This document shows, piece by piece, positions 16,897 to 24,468 of a DNA stretch of 64,000 nt. Both the position numbers and the translations under genes were made by a program. Below the pieces are notes generated by a model that saw only the letters and a list, made by a program, of their open reading frames with translations, had not been told where the DNA came from and did not search any database. The number at the start of each line of letters is the position of its first letter. The first letter of the stretch is position 1. This stretch comes from Streptomyces cinerochromogenes (GTDB taxonomy: Bacteria; Actinomycetota; Actinomycetes; Streptomycetales; Streptomycetaceae): assembly GCF_014648635.1 (NCBI RefSeq), contig NZ_BMRM01000013.1, positions 62,001 through 126,000 on the forward strand, in the 5' to 3' direction.

Positions 16897-17895
16897 ATGA
16901 CTCGCATCGCCATCAACGGATTCGGCCGCATCGGACGCAATGTGCTGCGCGCACTGCTCGAACGCGACAGCGCCCTCGACATCGTCGCCGTGAACGACCT
17001 CACCGAGCCCGCCACGCTCGCCCGGCTGCTCGCCTACGACAGCACGGCCGGCCGGCTCGGGCGTCCGGTGACCGTCGACGGGGACACCCTCGTCGTCGAC
17101 GGCCGTCGGATCAGGGTGCTGGCCGAGCGGGAACCGGCGGAGCTGCCGTGGGCCGAACTCGGCGTCGACATCGTCCTGGAGGCCACCGGCCGCTTCACCT
17201 CGGCCAAGGCCGCCCGCGCCCACCTCGACGCGGGTGCGAGGAGGGTGCTCGTCAGCGCGCCGTCGGACGGCGCCGACGTCACGCTCGCGTTCGGGGTCAA
17301 CACCGACGCCTACGACCCGGCCGTGCACACGATCGTCTCGAACGCCTCCTGCACCACCAACGCGCTCGCGCCGCTGGCAGCGGTCCTCGACGAACTCGCG
17401 GGCATCGAGCACGGGTTCATGACGACCGTGCACGCCTACACGCAGGAGCAGAACCTGCAGGACGGTCCGCACCGCGACGCCCGTCGCGCCCGGGCCGCCG
17501 GCGTCAACATCGTGCCGACCACGACCGGCGCCGCCAAGGCGATCGGCCTGGTGCTGCCGAACCTCGACGGCAAGCTGTCGGGCGACTCGATCCGCGTACC
17601 CGTGCCGGTGGGTTCCCTTGTCGAACTCAACACGGCCGTCGCCCGCGACGTGACGCGCGACGACGTGCTGGCGGCCTACCGCTCCGCGGCGGAGGGACCG
17701 CTGGCCGGCATCCTCGAATACTCGGAGGACCCGCTCGTCTCGTCCGACATCACGGGCAATCCCGCCTCCTCGATCTTCGACTCGGCCCTCACCCGCGTCG
17801 ACGGCCGCCACATCAAGGTGGTCGCGTGGTACGACAACGAGTGGGGCTTCTCGAACCGCGTGATCGACACCCTCGAACTCCTCGCCACCCGCTGA
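16897..17895 (+). CDS. gap: Type I glyceraldehyde-3-phosphate dehydrogenase
   Basis: A 332-residue glycolytic enzyme (glyceraldehyde-3-phosphate + NAD+ + phosphate to 1,3-bisphosphoglycerate). N-terminal Rossmann motif INGFGRIGRN, catalytic Cys152 in SNASCTTNALAP, then TVHAYTQEQNLQDGPH and the C-terminal WYDNEWGFSNRV; all signatures are intact. ATG 16897 follows GAAGGGA. It stands alone rather than in a gap-pgk-tpi operon and sits behind a GlxA-type regulator, so it is likely a second, conditionally expressed isozyme; this is inferred from context. Duplicate GAPDH genes can provide resistance to GAPDH-targeting metabolites such as pentalenolactone, but nothing here shows that. Confidence 0.93.
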   Translation: MTRIAINGFGRIGRNVLRALLERDSALDIVAVNDLTEPATLARLLAYDSTAGRLGRPVTVDGDTLVVDGRRIRVLAEREPAELPWAELGVDIVLEATGRFTSAKAARAHLDAGARRVLVSAPSDGADVTLAFGVNTDAYDPAVHTIVSNASCTTNALAPLAAVLDELAGIEHGFMTTVHAYTQEQNLQDGPHRDARRARAAGVNIVPTTTGAAKAIGLVLPNLDGKLSGDSIRVPVPVGSLVELNTAVARDVTRDDVLAAYRSAAEGPLAGILEYSEDPLVSSDITGNPASSIFDSALTRVDGRHIKVVAWYDNEWGFSNRVIDTLELLATR

Positions 17896-18142
17896 CCGGA
17901 CGCCGGAGCGGTACGGCTCCTCCAGCGACCGCTCCGGCCAGTACCTGCCTTGAGACCGCTGGTGTGGCACCCGATCCGTCCGGTGCCCGGTACGAGGGCG
18001 TGGGAACCTGTGTCCGAGGCGGCGGCTCCGCGGAACCGGGGTCGCCGCAAGCGCCTCGACCCGCAACGCCGTCGTGGGGACCGCTCCCGTCCGCCAGGAG
18101 TCCCACGGCGCCCGTGCCGCCACTGAGTTCGGAGTTCTGGCA
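17896..18142. other. Intergenic region between gap and the SUKH-like gene
   Basis: About 250 bases downstream of gap. No operator-like palindrome or RNA gene was recognised. Confidence 0.3.
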
Positions 18143-18742
18143 GTGCTTTTCGACATCACCCGCGAGGGAGTCGCCGCCACGTTCGGCGAGGACCGGCTCG
18201 CGACCCTGCCCGCCGCCGCGGACACCGAGGGTGCCAGGCTCCTGGGGACGGTCGGTGTCCCCACCGGGACGCTGTGGCTGCGTCAGCCCGACGGTGACTC
18301 CGGCCGGCTGCCCCTCGTCCGGGACGTCGTCGACGTGGAGGACTTCGAGGACGCCTCGGAGGACGCCGGCGCATGGCCCGTCATCGGCTGGCTGCTCAAC
18401 GCCCACCTCGCCCTCGACCCCGGTTCGGGCAAGGTGCACGCCTTCGACGCCGACGAGGAGACCGTGCGGGAACTGCACACGGACGTCTCCTCCCTGGTCC
18501 AGGTCACCCTCCGGTTCCAGCGCCTGCTCGAAGAGTTCACCTTCAGCGGCGACGACGCCGACGAGGAAGCCGACTTCGAGCGCCTGGGTCGCGAGGTGGA
18601 GCGGATCCGTCAGGAGACGAGCAGCATCGACCCGCTGCCCTTCCAGGACGACGAGACCGTCTGGTCGGTGGTCGGCGAGGAGATCGCCGCGGGCCGGCGC
18701 TTCACGGGCGACAGCCCCGGAGCCCGCTCGCTCTACGGGTGA
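18143..18742 (+). CDS. SUKH-4-like immunity family protein
   Basis: A 199-residue acidic protein (many Asp/Glu). The order ITREGVAATFGEDRLATLP, then a FLGTVGVP-like segment (ARLLGTVGVPTGTLWL) and VIGWLLNAHLALDPGSGKVHAFD resembles the SUKH-4 fold used by immunity proteins to polymorphic nuclease or deaminase toxins in actinobacteria. GTG 18143 was chosen because GGAG lies 8 bases upstream. No toxin gene adjoins it, so it may be an orphan immunity protein or a regulatory SUKH protein. The family call is by pattern and moderate in certainty. Confidence 0.6.
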   Translation: MLFDITREGVAATFGEDRLATLPAAADTEGARLLGTVGVPTGTLWLRQPDGDSGRLPLVRDVVDVEDFEDASEDAGAWPVIGWLLNAHLALDPGSGKVHAFDADEETVRELHTDVSSLVQVTLRFQRLLEEFTFSGDDADEEADFERLGREVERIRQETSSIDPLPFQDDETVWSVVGEEIAAGRRFTGDSPGARSLYG

Positions 18743-18820
18743 CCACCCGCCGATGCCGCCTGGCCGCGGCCCGGAAGTCGCCGACGAGGCCGTGCACATC
18801 GGGGCCGAGACGGGACGTCG

Positions 18821-19027
18821 TCACGGTTTGTTCGCGTACCCGACCAAGAAGACGACGCCGGCAGCGAACAACATCAGCACGATCGCGAGGATGCTCGCGC
18901 CCGGCCCACCCGGCCCACCTGGACCGCCGTTCCGGCTGCCCCCGCTGCCACCGCTACTGGAGAAGACTCCCCCGTCGCTCCCTCCGTGAGAGCCGCCACC
19001 GTCGCCACCGCCACCGCCGCCGTCCAT
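18821..19027 (-). CDS. Small Gly/Ser-rich single-pass membrane protein
   Basis: A 68-residue protein. The first 43 residues are nearly all Gly, Ser and Asp (DGGGGGGDGGG, GGPGGPGGPG). They are followed by one transmembrane helix, ASILAIVLMLFAAGVVFLVGY, and a short basic tail NKP. ATG 19027 has a strong GAAGGAGAG ribosome binding site, which supports a real gene despite low complexity. The function is unknown. Confidence 0.7.
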   Translation of the reverse strand: MDGGGGGGDGGGSHGGSDGGVFSSSGGSGGSRNGGPGGPGGPGASILAIVLMLFAAGVVFLVGYANKP

Positions 19028-19402
19028 ACGCACTCTCCTTCGCCTGTTGGGCCGGCACAACGCCCCTGGAAGAATGTCGCCCCGAGGGCCAGGCAACGCC
19101 CGCTTCCCACCCTCGGTGGCGGCACTCAACGCCCGGTACGGCGGCGTCATCTTGAGCCTGCCGGACAAGCGGCACCATGTCGCTGGCGGAGAGTCCACAC
19201 TTGCTTGGTATTGCGTCTACTCGGCTGTGGGACGGATGTGGCGGCTGGCCTCCGCCGTGGTCCGCGACCGGGAAGACCGCTGGCCGCTCACGCCGAGCAC
19301 CTCACCGGCATGAACCGTTGGGGGTTGCCGGTGGGACGGAACCCGCACGAGGCAGCCGTCGCGGTGCGGGACGCGGTGACGCGGCCCGCACCGCAGGGTG
19401 GG
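19028..19402. other. Intergenic region, no gene recognised
   Basis: A 375-base gap between two minus-strand genes. Frames are open by chance on both strands but lack ribosome binding sites and recognisable domains. It should hold the promoter of the Gly-rich membrane protein gene. Confidence 0.3.
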
Positions 19403-19909
19403 TCAGATGCCGAACGGTGCGGCGTAGCGGACGGTCCCGGCGGGCAGCGGGTGGTCGGCGTCGAGGGCGAGTGCCATGAGGGCCTCGTCCGGGACGTCGA
19501 TGGTCAGGCCGATGCCGTGGGCGGAGGCGCGGGTGAAACCGAACCGCGGGTAGTAGGCCGGGTGTCCCAGGACCACGACGTGGTGCTCACCCCTCTCCCT
19601 GGCCGCCGTCAGAGCGGCGCGGACGGCCGCGGAGCCGGCGCCGCTCCTTTGGTGCTCGGGCCGTACGGCGCAGGGGGCCAGGCACAGGGCCGGCTCGTCG
19701 CCGATGTGGCAGCGGGTCAGCAGTGCGTGGCCGACGGGCCGGCCGTTCTCGTCCGTGGAGACGACGGACAGGCCCTCGATCCAGGAGGCGTCGGCGCGCA
19801 GGGCGTCGACGAGGTCAGCCTCCTCGGAGGTCTCGAACGCGGTGAGGAGGATGTCACGGATGGCGGGAATGTCGGCGCCGGTCTCGGCGCGCGTGATCCA
19901 GTTGCGCAT
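19403..19909 (-). CDS. GNAT family N-acetyltransferase (YhbS-like)
   Basis: A 168-residue single GNAT domain: ITRAETGADIPAIRDILLTAF, the beta-hairpin GHALLTRCHIG, acetyl-CoA binding motif A (LCLAPCAVRPEHQRSGAGSAAVRAAL, an R/Q-x-x-G-x-G/A variant), and VVVLGHPAYYPRFGFTRASAHGIG near the end. YhbS-type members acetylate small molecules or proteins; the substrate is unknown. No good ribosome binding site precedes ATG 19909, and a short upstream reading frame with a near-perfect one (19993-20058) suggests coupled or attenuated expression. Confidence 0.85.
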   Translation of the reverse strand: MRNWITRAETGADIPAIRDILLTAFETSEEADLVDALRADASWIEGLSVVSTDENGRPVGHALLTRCHIGDEPALCLAPCAVRPEHQRSGAGSAAVRAALTAARERGEHHVVVLGHPAYYPRFGFTRASAHGIGLTIDVPDEALMALALDADHPLPAGTVRYAAPFGI

Positions 19910-19992
19910 GGTGGAGGAAGGTCCGTTCCGGAGTGGTGTTCGTGTGGGCCCCTCGCGAGCTCACGCTCCCAGCGAGGGCGGACAGGACGAGG

Positions 19993-20058
19993 TCAGGCCA
20001 CGGCCCGGGACGTGAGGGAGACCCGGACGCCGTACAGGGCGGCCTTGCACGCGGTCAT
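19993..20058 (-). CDS. Possible 21-residue leader peptide upstream of the GNAT gene
   Basis: ATG 20058 is preceded by AGGGAGGTGAGGTCG, whose GGAGGTGA pairs with the 16S 3' end over eight bases at 5-base spacing. It is the best ribosome binding site I saw in the window. It opens a 21-codon frame, MTACKAALYGVRVSLTSRAVA, ending TGA at 19993-19995, 83 bases before the acetyltransferase start. A leader or regulatory uORF is inferred; no run of one amino acid indicates which signal. Confidence 0.45.
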   Translation of the reverse strand: MTACKAALYGVRVSLTSRAVA

Positions 20059-20242
20059 CGACCTCACCTCCCTGTTTCTCCGCTCCTGGTCGCATACGAA
20101 CGGGTCCCAGCGTACAGGAGCTTGCCTCCGGCCAGGAGGTGGTTGCGTCGGCGAGAGCGAGCAGCGTTGGCCGGTGGTTCCGGGCGGCGGGGAGCGATCG
20201 GGCAGCTCGAAAGTGTCGACGAGAACGCGTCGTCTGTCGTCG
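20059..20242. promoter_or_regulatory. Region between AraC gene end and leader peptide
   Basis: About 180 bases that should contain the promoter for the leader-GNAT transcript. No distinct palindrome was found. Confidence 0.3.
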
Positions 20243-21157
20243 TCACCGAGCAGGCCCGGCAGTGCCTCCACGTCCCCGGACGGCCGTACGGAAGGCGATG
20301 GGGGTCTGGCCGGTGCGGTGGTGGAAGTACTTGCTGAAGTGGGTGGGGCTCGGGAAGGTCAGCCGGTCGGCGATCCGGCTGGCGGTGTGGTCGCTGTGGG
20401 CCAGCAGCCGCTTGGCCTCCAGGACGACGCGGCGGTCGATGAACTCCTTCGCGCCGACGCCTGCGGCGGCCAGGGTCGCGCGGGACAGGGTGCGCGGGGA
20501 GTAACCCAGCAGGCGGGCGTAGTCCTCCACACGGCGGGTGTGGGCGAAGTGCCGCTCCACCGCGTCCCGGAAGCGCGCATATGTCTCGTCCGGTGCCGGG
20601 GCGGTGCCGCCCGCCGAGCTGTCCGGCTGGGCCAGGCGCAGGACGAGGACGGCCAGCAGGTGGCGCAGTGTCGCCGTGTGGACGGTCAGGGGAAGCTGTC
20701 CGAGGGCGCGGAACTCGTGTGCGAGGTGCGCGGTGGCCAGGTCCAGCGACCGGGCCTCGTCACCGGCCGGCGTACGCAGGACGGGGTCGTGGAGGTCGTC
20801 CAGACGGGCCGTGGCGGCGGTGGTGGAATCGAGGAAGTCCTTCTCGAACAGCACGAGGGTGCCTTCCACGTCCGTGAGGTCGCCCCACTGCTGCACCTGG
20901 CCGGGGCGGACCCACATCCACGAGCCCGGCGGGAGGACGTGGGCGGTGAAGTCCACCTTGTGCCGCAGTGTCCCGGCGGTCACGTGGAGCAGGTGGTGGA
21001 AGGCGGGTCGCTGCGGCAGGGCGAGGCTGCGCGCCGGGAGGCGCCGGCGCAGGTCGGCCAGGGACAGCACTTCCACGCCGGCCGGAGTGCCGGCCGGGGC
21101 GGCGAACGGGACCTCGGGAATGTCTCCGGAACCGTCGTGTCGGATTTTGGCCGTCAT
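20243..21157 (-). CDS. AraC family transcriptional regulator
   Basis: A 304-residue protein with an N-terminal cupin-type AraC ligand-binding domain (about 35-190; FHHLLHVTAGTLRHKVDF, VLPPGSWMWVRPGQVQQW) and a C-terminal helix-turn-helix domain (about 205-300; RVEDYARLLGYSPRTLSRATLAAAG and ASRIADRLTFPSPTHFSKYFHHRTGQTPIAFR, split here only in description). It is divergent from an NAD(P)-binding reductase gene (184-base gap), its likely target. ATG 21157 is taken as the start; TTG 21166 is an alternative. Confidence 0.87.
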   Translation of the reverse strand: MTAKIRHDGSGDIPEVPFAAPAGTPAGVEVLSLADLRRRLPARSLALPQRPAFHHLLHVTAGTLRHKVDFTAHVLPPGSWMWVRPGQVQQWGDLTDVEGTLVLFEKDFLDSTTAATARLDDLHDPVLRTPAGDEARSLDLATAHLAHEFRALGQLPLTVHTATLRHLLAVLVLRLAQPDSSAGGTAPAPDETYARFRDAVERHFAHTRRVEDYARLLGYSPRTLSRATLAAAGVGAKEFIDRRVVLEAKRLLAHSDHTASRIADRLTFPSPTHFSKYFHHRTGQTPIAFRTAVRGRGGTAGPAR

Positions 21158-21341
21158 CAGTCGCAAGCGTATCCAGACGTGCGCAGGAAGCCGCCTTAGC
21201 GTAGAGATATCGGGAACCGGCTACAGCCTGAGAGTGGCGGAAAAAGGGAGCAGGCAGGTGACGGCCGGGTGGCGCGAACCGCCCGACGCGCTCGACCACA
21301 CGGGTGCCGTCGAGCGCGCCACACGGAGAAGGGACAGACCC

Positions 21342-21983
21342 ATGAAGATCGTTCTGCTCGGTGCCACCGGTATGGTCGGCAGCCGCATCGCCGCCGAGGC
21401 CGTCGCCCGGGGTCACGAGGTGGTGGCCGTCTCCCGCTCCGGCTCCGCACCCGTCGACAGCCCGCGGCTGACCGCGGCCGCCGGTGACGCGGGTTCGGCC
21501 ACCGAGGTCGCCGGCCTGGTGGAGGAGGCCGATGCGGTGGCCTGCGCGCTGGTCCCGCCGCGGGACGGTTCCGACCCGTGCGCGCCGTTCGCCGCCCTGT
21601 ACGACGCCGTCCTGAACGGTGTGCGCTCCGCCGGTGTGCGCCGCGTCGTCATCGTCGGCGGTGCCGGCAGCCTCGACGTCGCCCCCGGCACGGTCCTGCG
21701 CGACACCCCCGGCTTCCCGGACGAGGTCAAGCCCGAGGCCGACGCCCATGCCGCGCTGCTGGCGACGCTGCGCGGGGTGAGCGACCTGGAGTGGACGTAC
21801 GTGTCCCCGGCCGCGCTCATCGCTCCGGGCGAGCGCACCGGCACCTTCCGCGTCGGCGGTGACAGCCTGCTCACCGACGCCGAGGGCAACAGCAGGATCA
21901 GCGCCGAGGACTACGCCGTCGCCTTCGTCGACGAGATCGAGAAGGCCGCACACCCCAAGGCCCGTATCTCCGTCGCCTACTGA
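21342..21983 (+). CDS. NAD(P)-binding Rossmann-fold protein (atypical SDR, YwnB/BlvR-like)
   Basis: A 213-residue protein with the N-terminal dinucleotide motif MKIVLLGATGMVGSRI (GxxGxxG), then VVAVSRSGS, a GVRRVVIVGGAGSLDVAPG segment and LEWTYVSPAALIAPGERTG, typical of atypical short-chain dehydrogenases resembling biliverdin/flavin reductase (NAD(P)H-dependent reductases). It lacks the YxxxK pair of classical SDRs. ATG 21342 follows GGAGAAGGGA. It is divergent from the AraC gene, with an NmrA-type gene downstream. Confidence 0.85.
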   Translation: MKIVLLGATGMVGSRIAAEAVARGHEVVAVSRSGSAPVDSPRLTAAAGDAGSATEVAGLVEEADAVACALVPPRDGSDPCAPFAALYDAVLNGVRSAGVRRVVIVGGAGSLDVAPGTVLRDTPGFPDEVKPEADAHAALLATLRGVSDLEWTYVSPAALIAPGERTGTFRVGGDSLLTDAEGNSRISAEDYAVAFVDEIEKAAHPKARISVAY

Positions 21984-22224
21984 TCCCGGCCGGAAGAGGC
22001 CGCAGGACGGCCCTGCGGGACAACCCCGCGGGGACGATCCCGCAGGACAGCTCCGCAGAACCACAGCAGACCACCGCAGAAGGACATCGCAGTCGCTCCT
22101 GCATCCGGACGTCCCCGACCACCTCGCCGACCGCGCCCCGGCGCTCGCCCACCCCGCGCGGCAGGTGATCGCCGCGCTCGCCCCCCGGAACCGCCGCACC
22201 CGCACCCGCACGAGGAGACCCACG
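21984..22224. repeat. Intergenic region with short CGCAGGAC-type repeats
   Basis: About 240 bases between two reductase genes. The first half has recurring ccgcaggac/ccgcagaa-like words (about 21990-22090). No gene or clear promoter element was recognised. Confidence 0.35.
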
Positions 22225-23094
22225 ATGGCTCCCACCGAGCCCACCTACGCCGTCACCGGTGCCACCGGCCGCCTGGGCGGACGCATCGCCCGCCGCCTGG
22301 CCGCCGCCGGCATCCCCCAGACCCTCCTGGCGCGTGCCCCCGCCCGCGCGCCCGAGTTGCCCGGCGCGACCGCGGTACCCGGGGCCTACCACGACCACGA
22401 GGCCGTCGTACGCGCCCTGCGCCGCACCGACCGTGTGCTGATGGTCTCCGCCTCGGAGTCCCCCGACCGGCTCCAGCAGCACCGCGCCTTCGTCGACGCC
22501 GTGGCCCGGGCCGGCGTCGCGCACCTGGTGTACATCTCCTTCTACGGCGCCGCACCGGATGCGACCTTCACCCTGGCCCGGGACCACTGGCACACCGAAC
22601 AGCACATCCGCGCCAGCGGGGTGCCCTTCACCTTCCTGCGCGACAACCTGTACGCCGACTTCATGCCCGGCCTCGTCGGCGACGACGGCGTCATCCGCGG
22701 CCCCGCCGGTGACGGCCGGGTCGCCGTCGTCGCCCAGGACGACATCGCCGACGCCGCCGTGGCGGTGCTCCGCGACCCGGCCCCGCACGTCGGCCGCGTC
22801 CACGAACTGACCGGCCCCGACGCTCTCACCCTCGCCGACGTCGCGGCCACCCTCACCGCCACCACCGGCCGCCCCGTCTCCTATCACCCGGAGACGGTCG
22901 AGGAGGCCTACGCCTCCCGGGCACACCACGGTGCCCCCGACTGGCAGCTCGACGCCTGGGTCTCCACCTACACCGCCATCGCCGACGGCTCCCTCGCCCG
23001 GGTGACCACGGCCATCAGCGAGCTGACCGGCCACCCCGCCACCCCGCTCCATCGGGTCCTGCGGACCGGCCCCGGCCCAGCAGCCCAGGCCTGA
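22225..23094 (+). CDS. NmrA-like NAD(P)-binding protein (quinone reductase type)
   Basis: A 289-residue atypical SDR: TYAVTGATGRLGGRIARRL (GxxGxxG), DRVLMVSASESPDRLQQHRAF, VAHLVYISFYGAAPDATFTLARDHWHTEQHIRASGVPFTFLR (described as one segment, residues about 92-135) and ADAAVAVLRDPAPHVGRVHELTGPDALT. It resembles QorB/NmrA proteins that bind NADP and act as quinone reductases or redox sensors. ATG 22225 follows GAGGAGACC. Two reductases in tandem behind an AraC regulator suggest a small redox or detoxification module. Confidence 0.85.
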   Translation: MAPTEPTYAVTGATGRLGGRIARRLAAAGIPQTLLARAPARAPELPGATAVPGAYHDHEAVVRALRRTDRVLMVSASESPDRLQQHRAFVDAVARAGVAHLVYISFYGAAPDATFTLARDHWHTEQHIRASGVPFTFLRDNLYADFMPGLVGDDGVIRGPAGDGRVAVVAQDDIADAAVAVLRDPAPHVGRVHELTGPDALTLADVAATLTATTGRPVSYHPETVEEAYASRAHHGAPDWQLDAWVSTYTAIADGSLARVTTAISELTGHPATPLHRVLRTGPGPAAQA

Positions 23095-23162
23095 CCCGTC
23101 AACCACCGCCCGCGGGCTCCCGCTTGAGGGAGGAGGCGCCCGGGTGCCGGGGCGCCGGGGTG

Positions 23163-23202
23163 CCGCCACGGTCACCTGGCGTTCAGTAGCCGATGGTGAA
23201 GC
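23163..23202 (-). pseudogene. Tail fragment of an unidentified gene
   Basis: Read on the minus strand, bases about 23186-23215 give PFIQRRFTIGY followed by a stop, which looks like an authentic protein C-terminus with nothing upstream. It abuts a TetR tail on the opposite strand, suggesting a recombination junction. Identity unknown. Confidence 0.3.
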
Positions 23203-23217
23203 GGCGCTGGATGAAGG

Positions 23218-23349
23218 GGACACCTGCACGGCCTGGTGTCCCTGGAGGTCTACGGCCACATGCACACCCAGACCACCAACCCGGACAAACTCTTCCGGGA
23301 GGAACTTACCCAGCTTCTCGGCATGCTGGGCGTTCCGCACCGGAGCTGA
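23218..23349 (+). pseudogene. TetR family regulator, C-terminal remnant
   Basis: The frame reads GHLHGLVSLEVYGHMHTQTT, continues NPDKLFREELTQLLGMLGVPHRS and stops at 23347-23349. This is the typical end of a TetR regulator ligand-binding domain (HGLVSLE-x-x-G-H and LFREEL). A stop at 23212-23214 closes the frame immediately upstream, and there is no start or DNA-binding domain, so it is a truncated relic of about 43 codons. Confidence 0.7.
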
Positions 23350-23439
23350 ACGTCCCGGGCGCCGGCCGGCTCCCCGCACCGCCGCGTTCGACACCGCGCC
23401 GTGGGAGGAGACGGCCGCACCTCACCGCGTCAGGACCTC

Positions 23440-24210
23440 CTACTCAACCCCGGCCGGCACCGGACCGGACCCGCGGGCGCCCTTGTGGCCCCTGCCACGG
23501 ATGACACCCGTGATCCACGCGCGCAGGCGCGTGACGTCTCCGAACGACGCGACGTCCGTCCTGTCCGATGCGGACAGCACTCCCACGAGCACCTCATGGC
23601 CGGCCTGGTCGAACGCCGTTGCCGGGCCCCCCGAGTCGCCCCCGGCCGGAAGGCCGCTGCCGCGCTGTACGCAGAAGTCTCCGGCTCCCACCAGCAGATC
23701 ACATCGCCGATCCGAGTGCGCCACGATCTTCACCTGCGCCTGCTTGAGCACGTTCGACTGGCACGAGGCCTCGTTCTTCGGCGGCGCACAGGTGGCTCCC
23801 CATCCGTAGGCCCGCACGCTGCGCCCCTCCTTCACGCGGTCACCGCGTCCCAGCTTGATCGGCTCGACGCCCAGGCGGGGCACCCGCACGAGGGCGACGT
23901 CGGCCCCGGGCGCGAAGAAGGTGGCGTTCGGGACCCGGTGGACGACCTTCCCGCGCCGCTGATCGAGACTGCCGACGCGGAAGGCGACGTCCCAGTTGTC
24001 GTACCGGACGCAGTGCCCCGCGGTGATCACCCACTGGGGGTCGACGACGGTGCCCGTGCAGGACGGCTCGCCGTCCGTGTACACACGCACCGCCCACGGG
24101 CCGTGCTTGCTGACCGTGCCTCCCTGGATGGCGGAGGCCGGTTCCGCCATCGTCAGAGAGACGGCGACGAGACCCAACGCCGCGCCGCACACGCGTAGTT
24201 TGCTCCACAT
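23440..24210 (-). CDS. Secreted trypsin-like serine protease (S1 family)
   Basis: A 256-residue precursor. A Sec signal peptide (about 1-27, ending EPASA) precedes the mature start IQGGTVSKHGPW. The catalytic triad is complete: His66 in VITAGHC, Asp104 in GADVALVRV and Ser193 in GGDSGGP. The S1 pocket residue six before the Ser is in the SGLPAGGDSGGP segment rather than the D-x-CQGDSGGP of true trypsins, so specificity is uncertain. Several Cys residues could form disulfides. It is exported, so it is unlikely to work with the cytoplasmic CHAT protease encoded upstream. Confidence 0.9.
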   Translation of the reverse strand: MWSKLRVCGAALGLVAVSLTMAEPASAIQGGTVSKHGPWAVRVYTDGEPSCTGTVVDPQWVITAGHCVRYDNWDVAFRVGSLDQRRGKVVHRVPNATFFAPGADVALVRVPRLGVEPIKLGRGDRVKEGRSVRAYGWGATCAPPKNEASCQSNVLKQAQVKIVAHSDRRCDLLVGAGDFCVQRGSGLPAGGDSGGPATAFDQAGHEVLVGVLSASDRTDVASFGDVTRLRAWITGVIRGRGHKGARGSGPVPAGVE

Positions 24211-24468
24211 GAGTGTTCCTCAGGTTTGGTAGGGGGAGACGGGTGTGACGTCATGCCACCCCGTCAGTGACTGCCAGTTGTCTGCATCCGGCAAGACCGA
24301 CGGCCCTTCGGGGCGGTTCCGCGGCCGCGCGGTCTGTGCACTCCTGGACCTGCCACTGACGCTGTTGAGTCATGTCGGCGCCGGCGAGCGGTGGTTGTCG
24401 CGGCAGGGCCCTGGGCATGACGCGTGAGGCGTCTCACGCCGCCGCCGGTGGCCGTCTCCCCGTGACCG
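24211..24468. other. Intergenic region upstream of the secreted protease gene
   Basis: About 258 bases between the CHAT gene stop and the protease start, both on the minus strand. It should hold the protease promoter. No repeat or RNA gene recognised. Confidence 0.3.
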
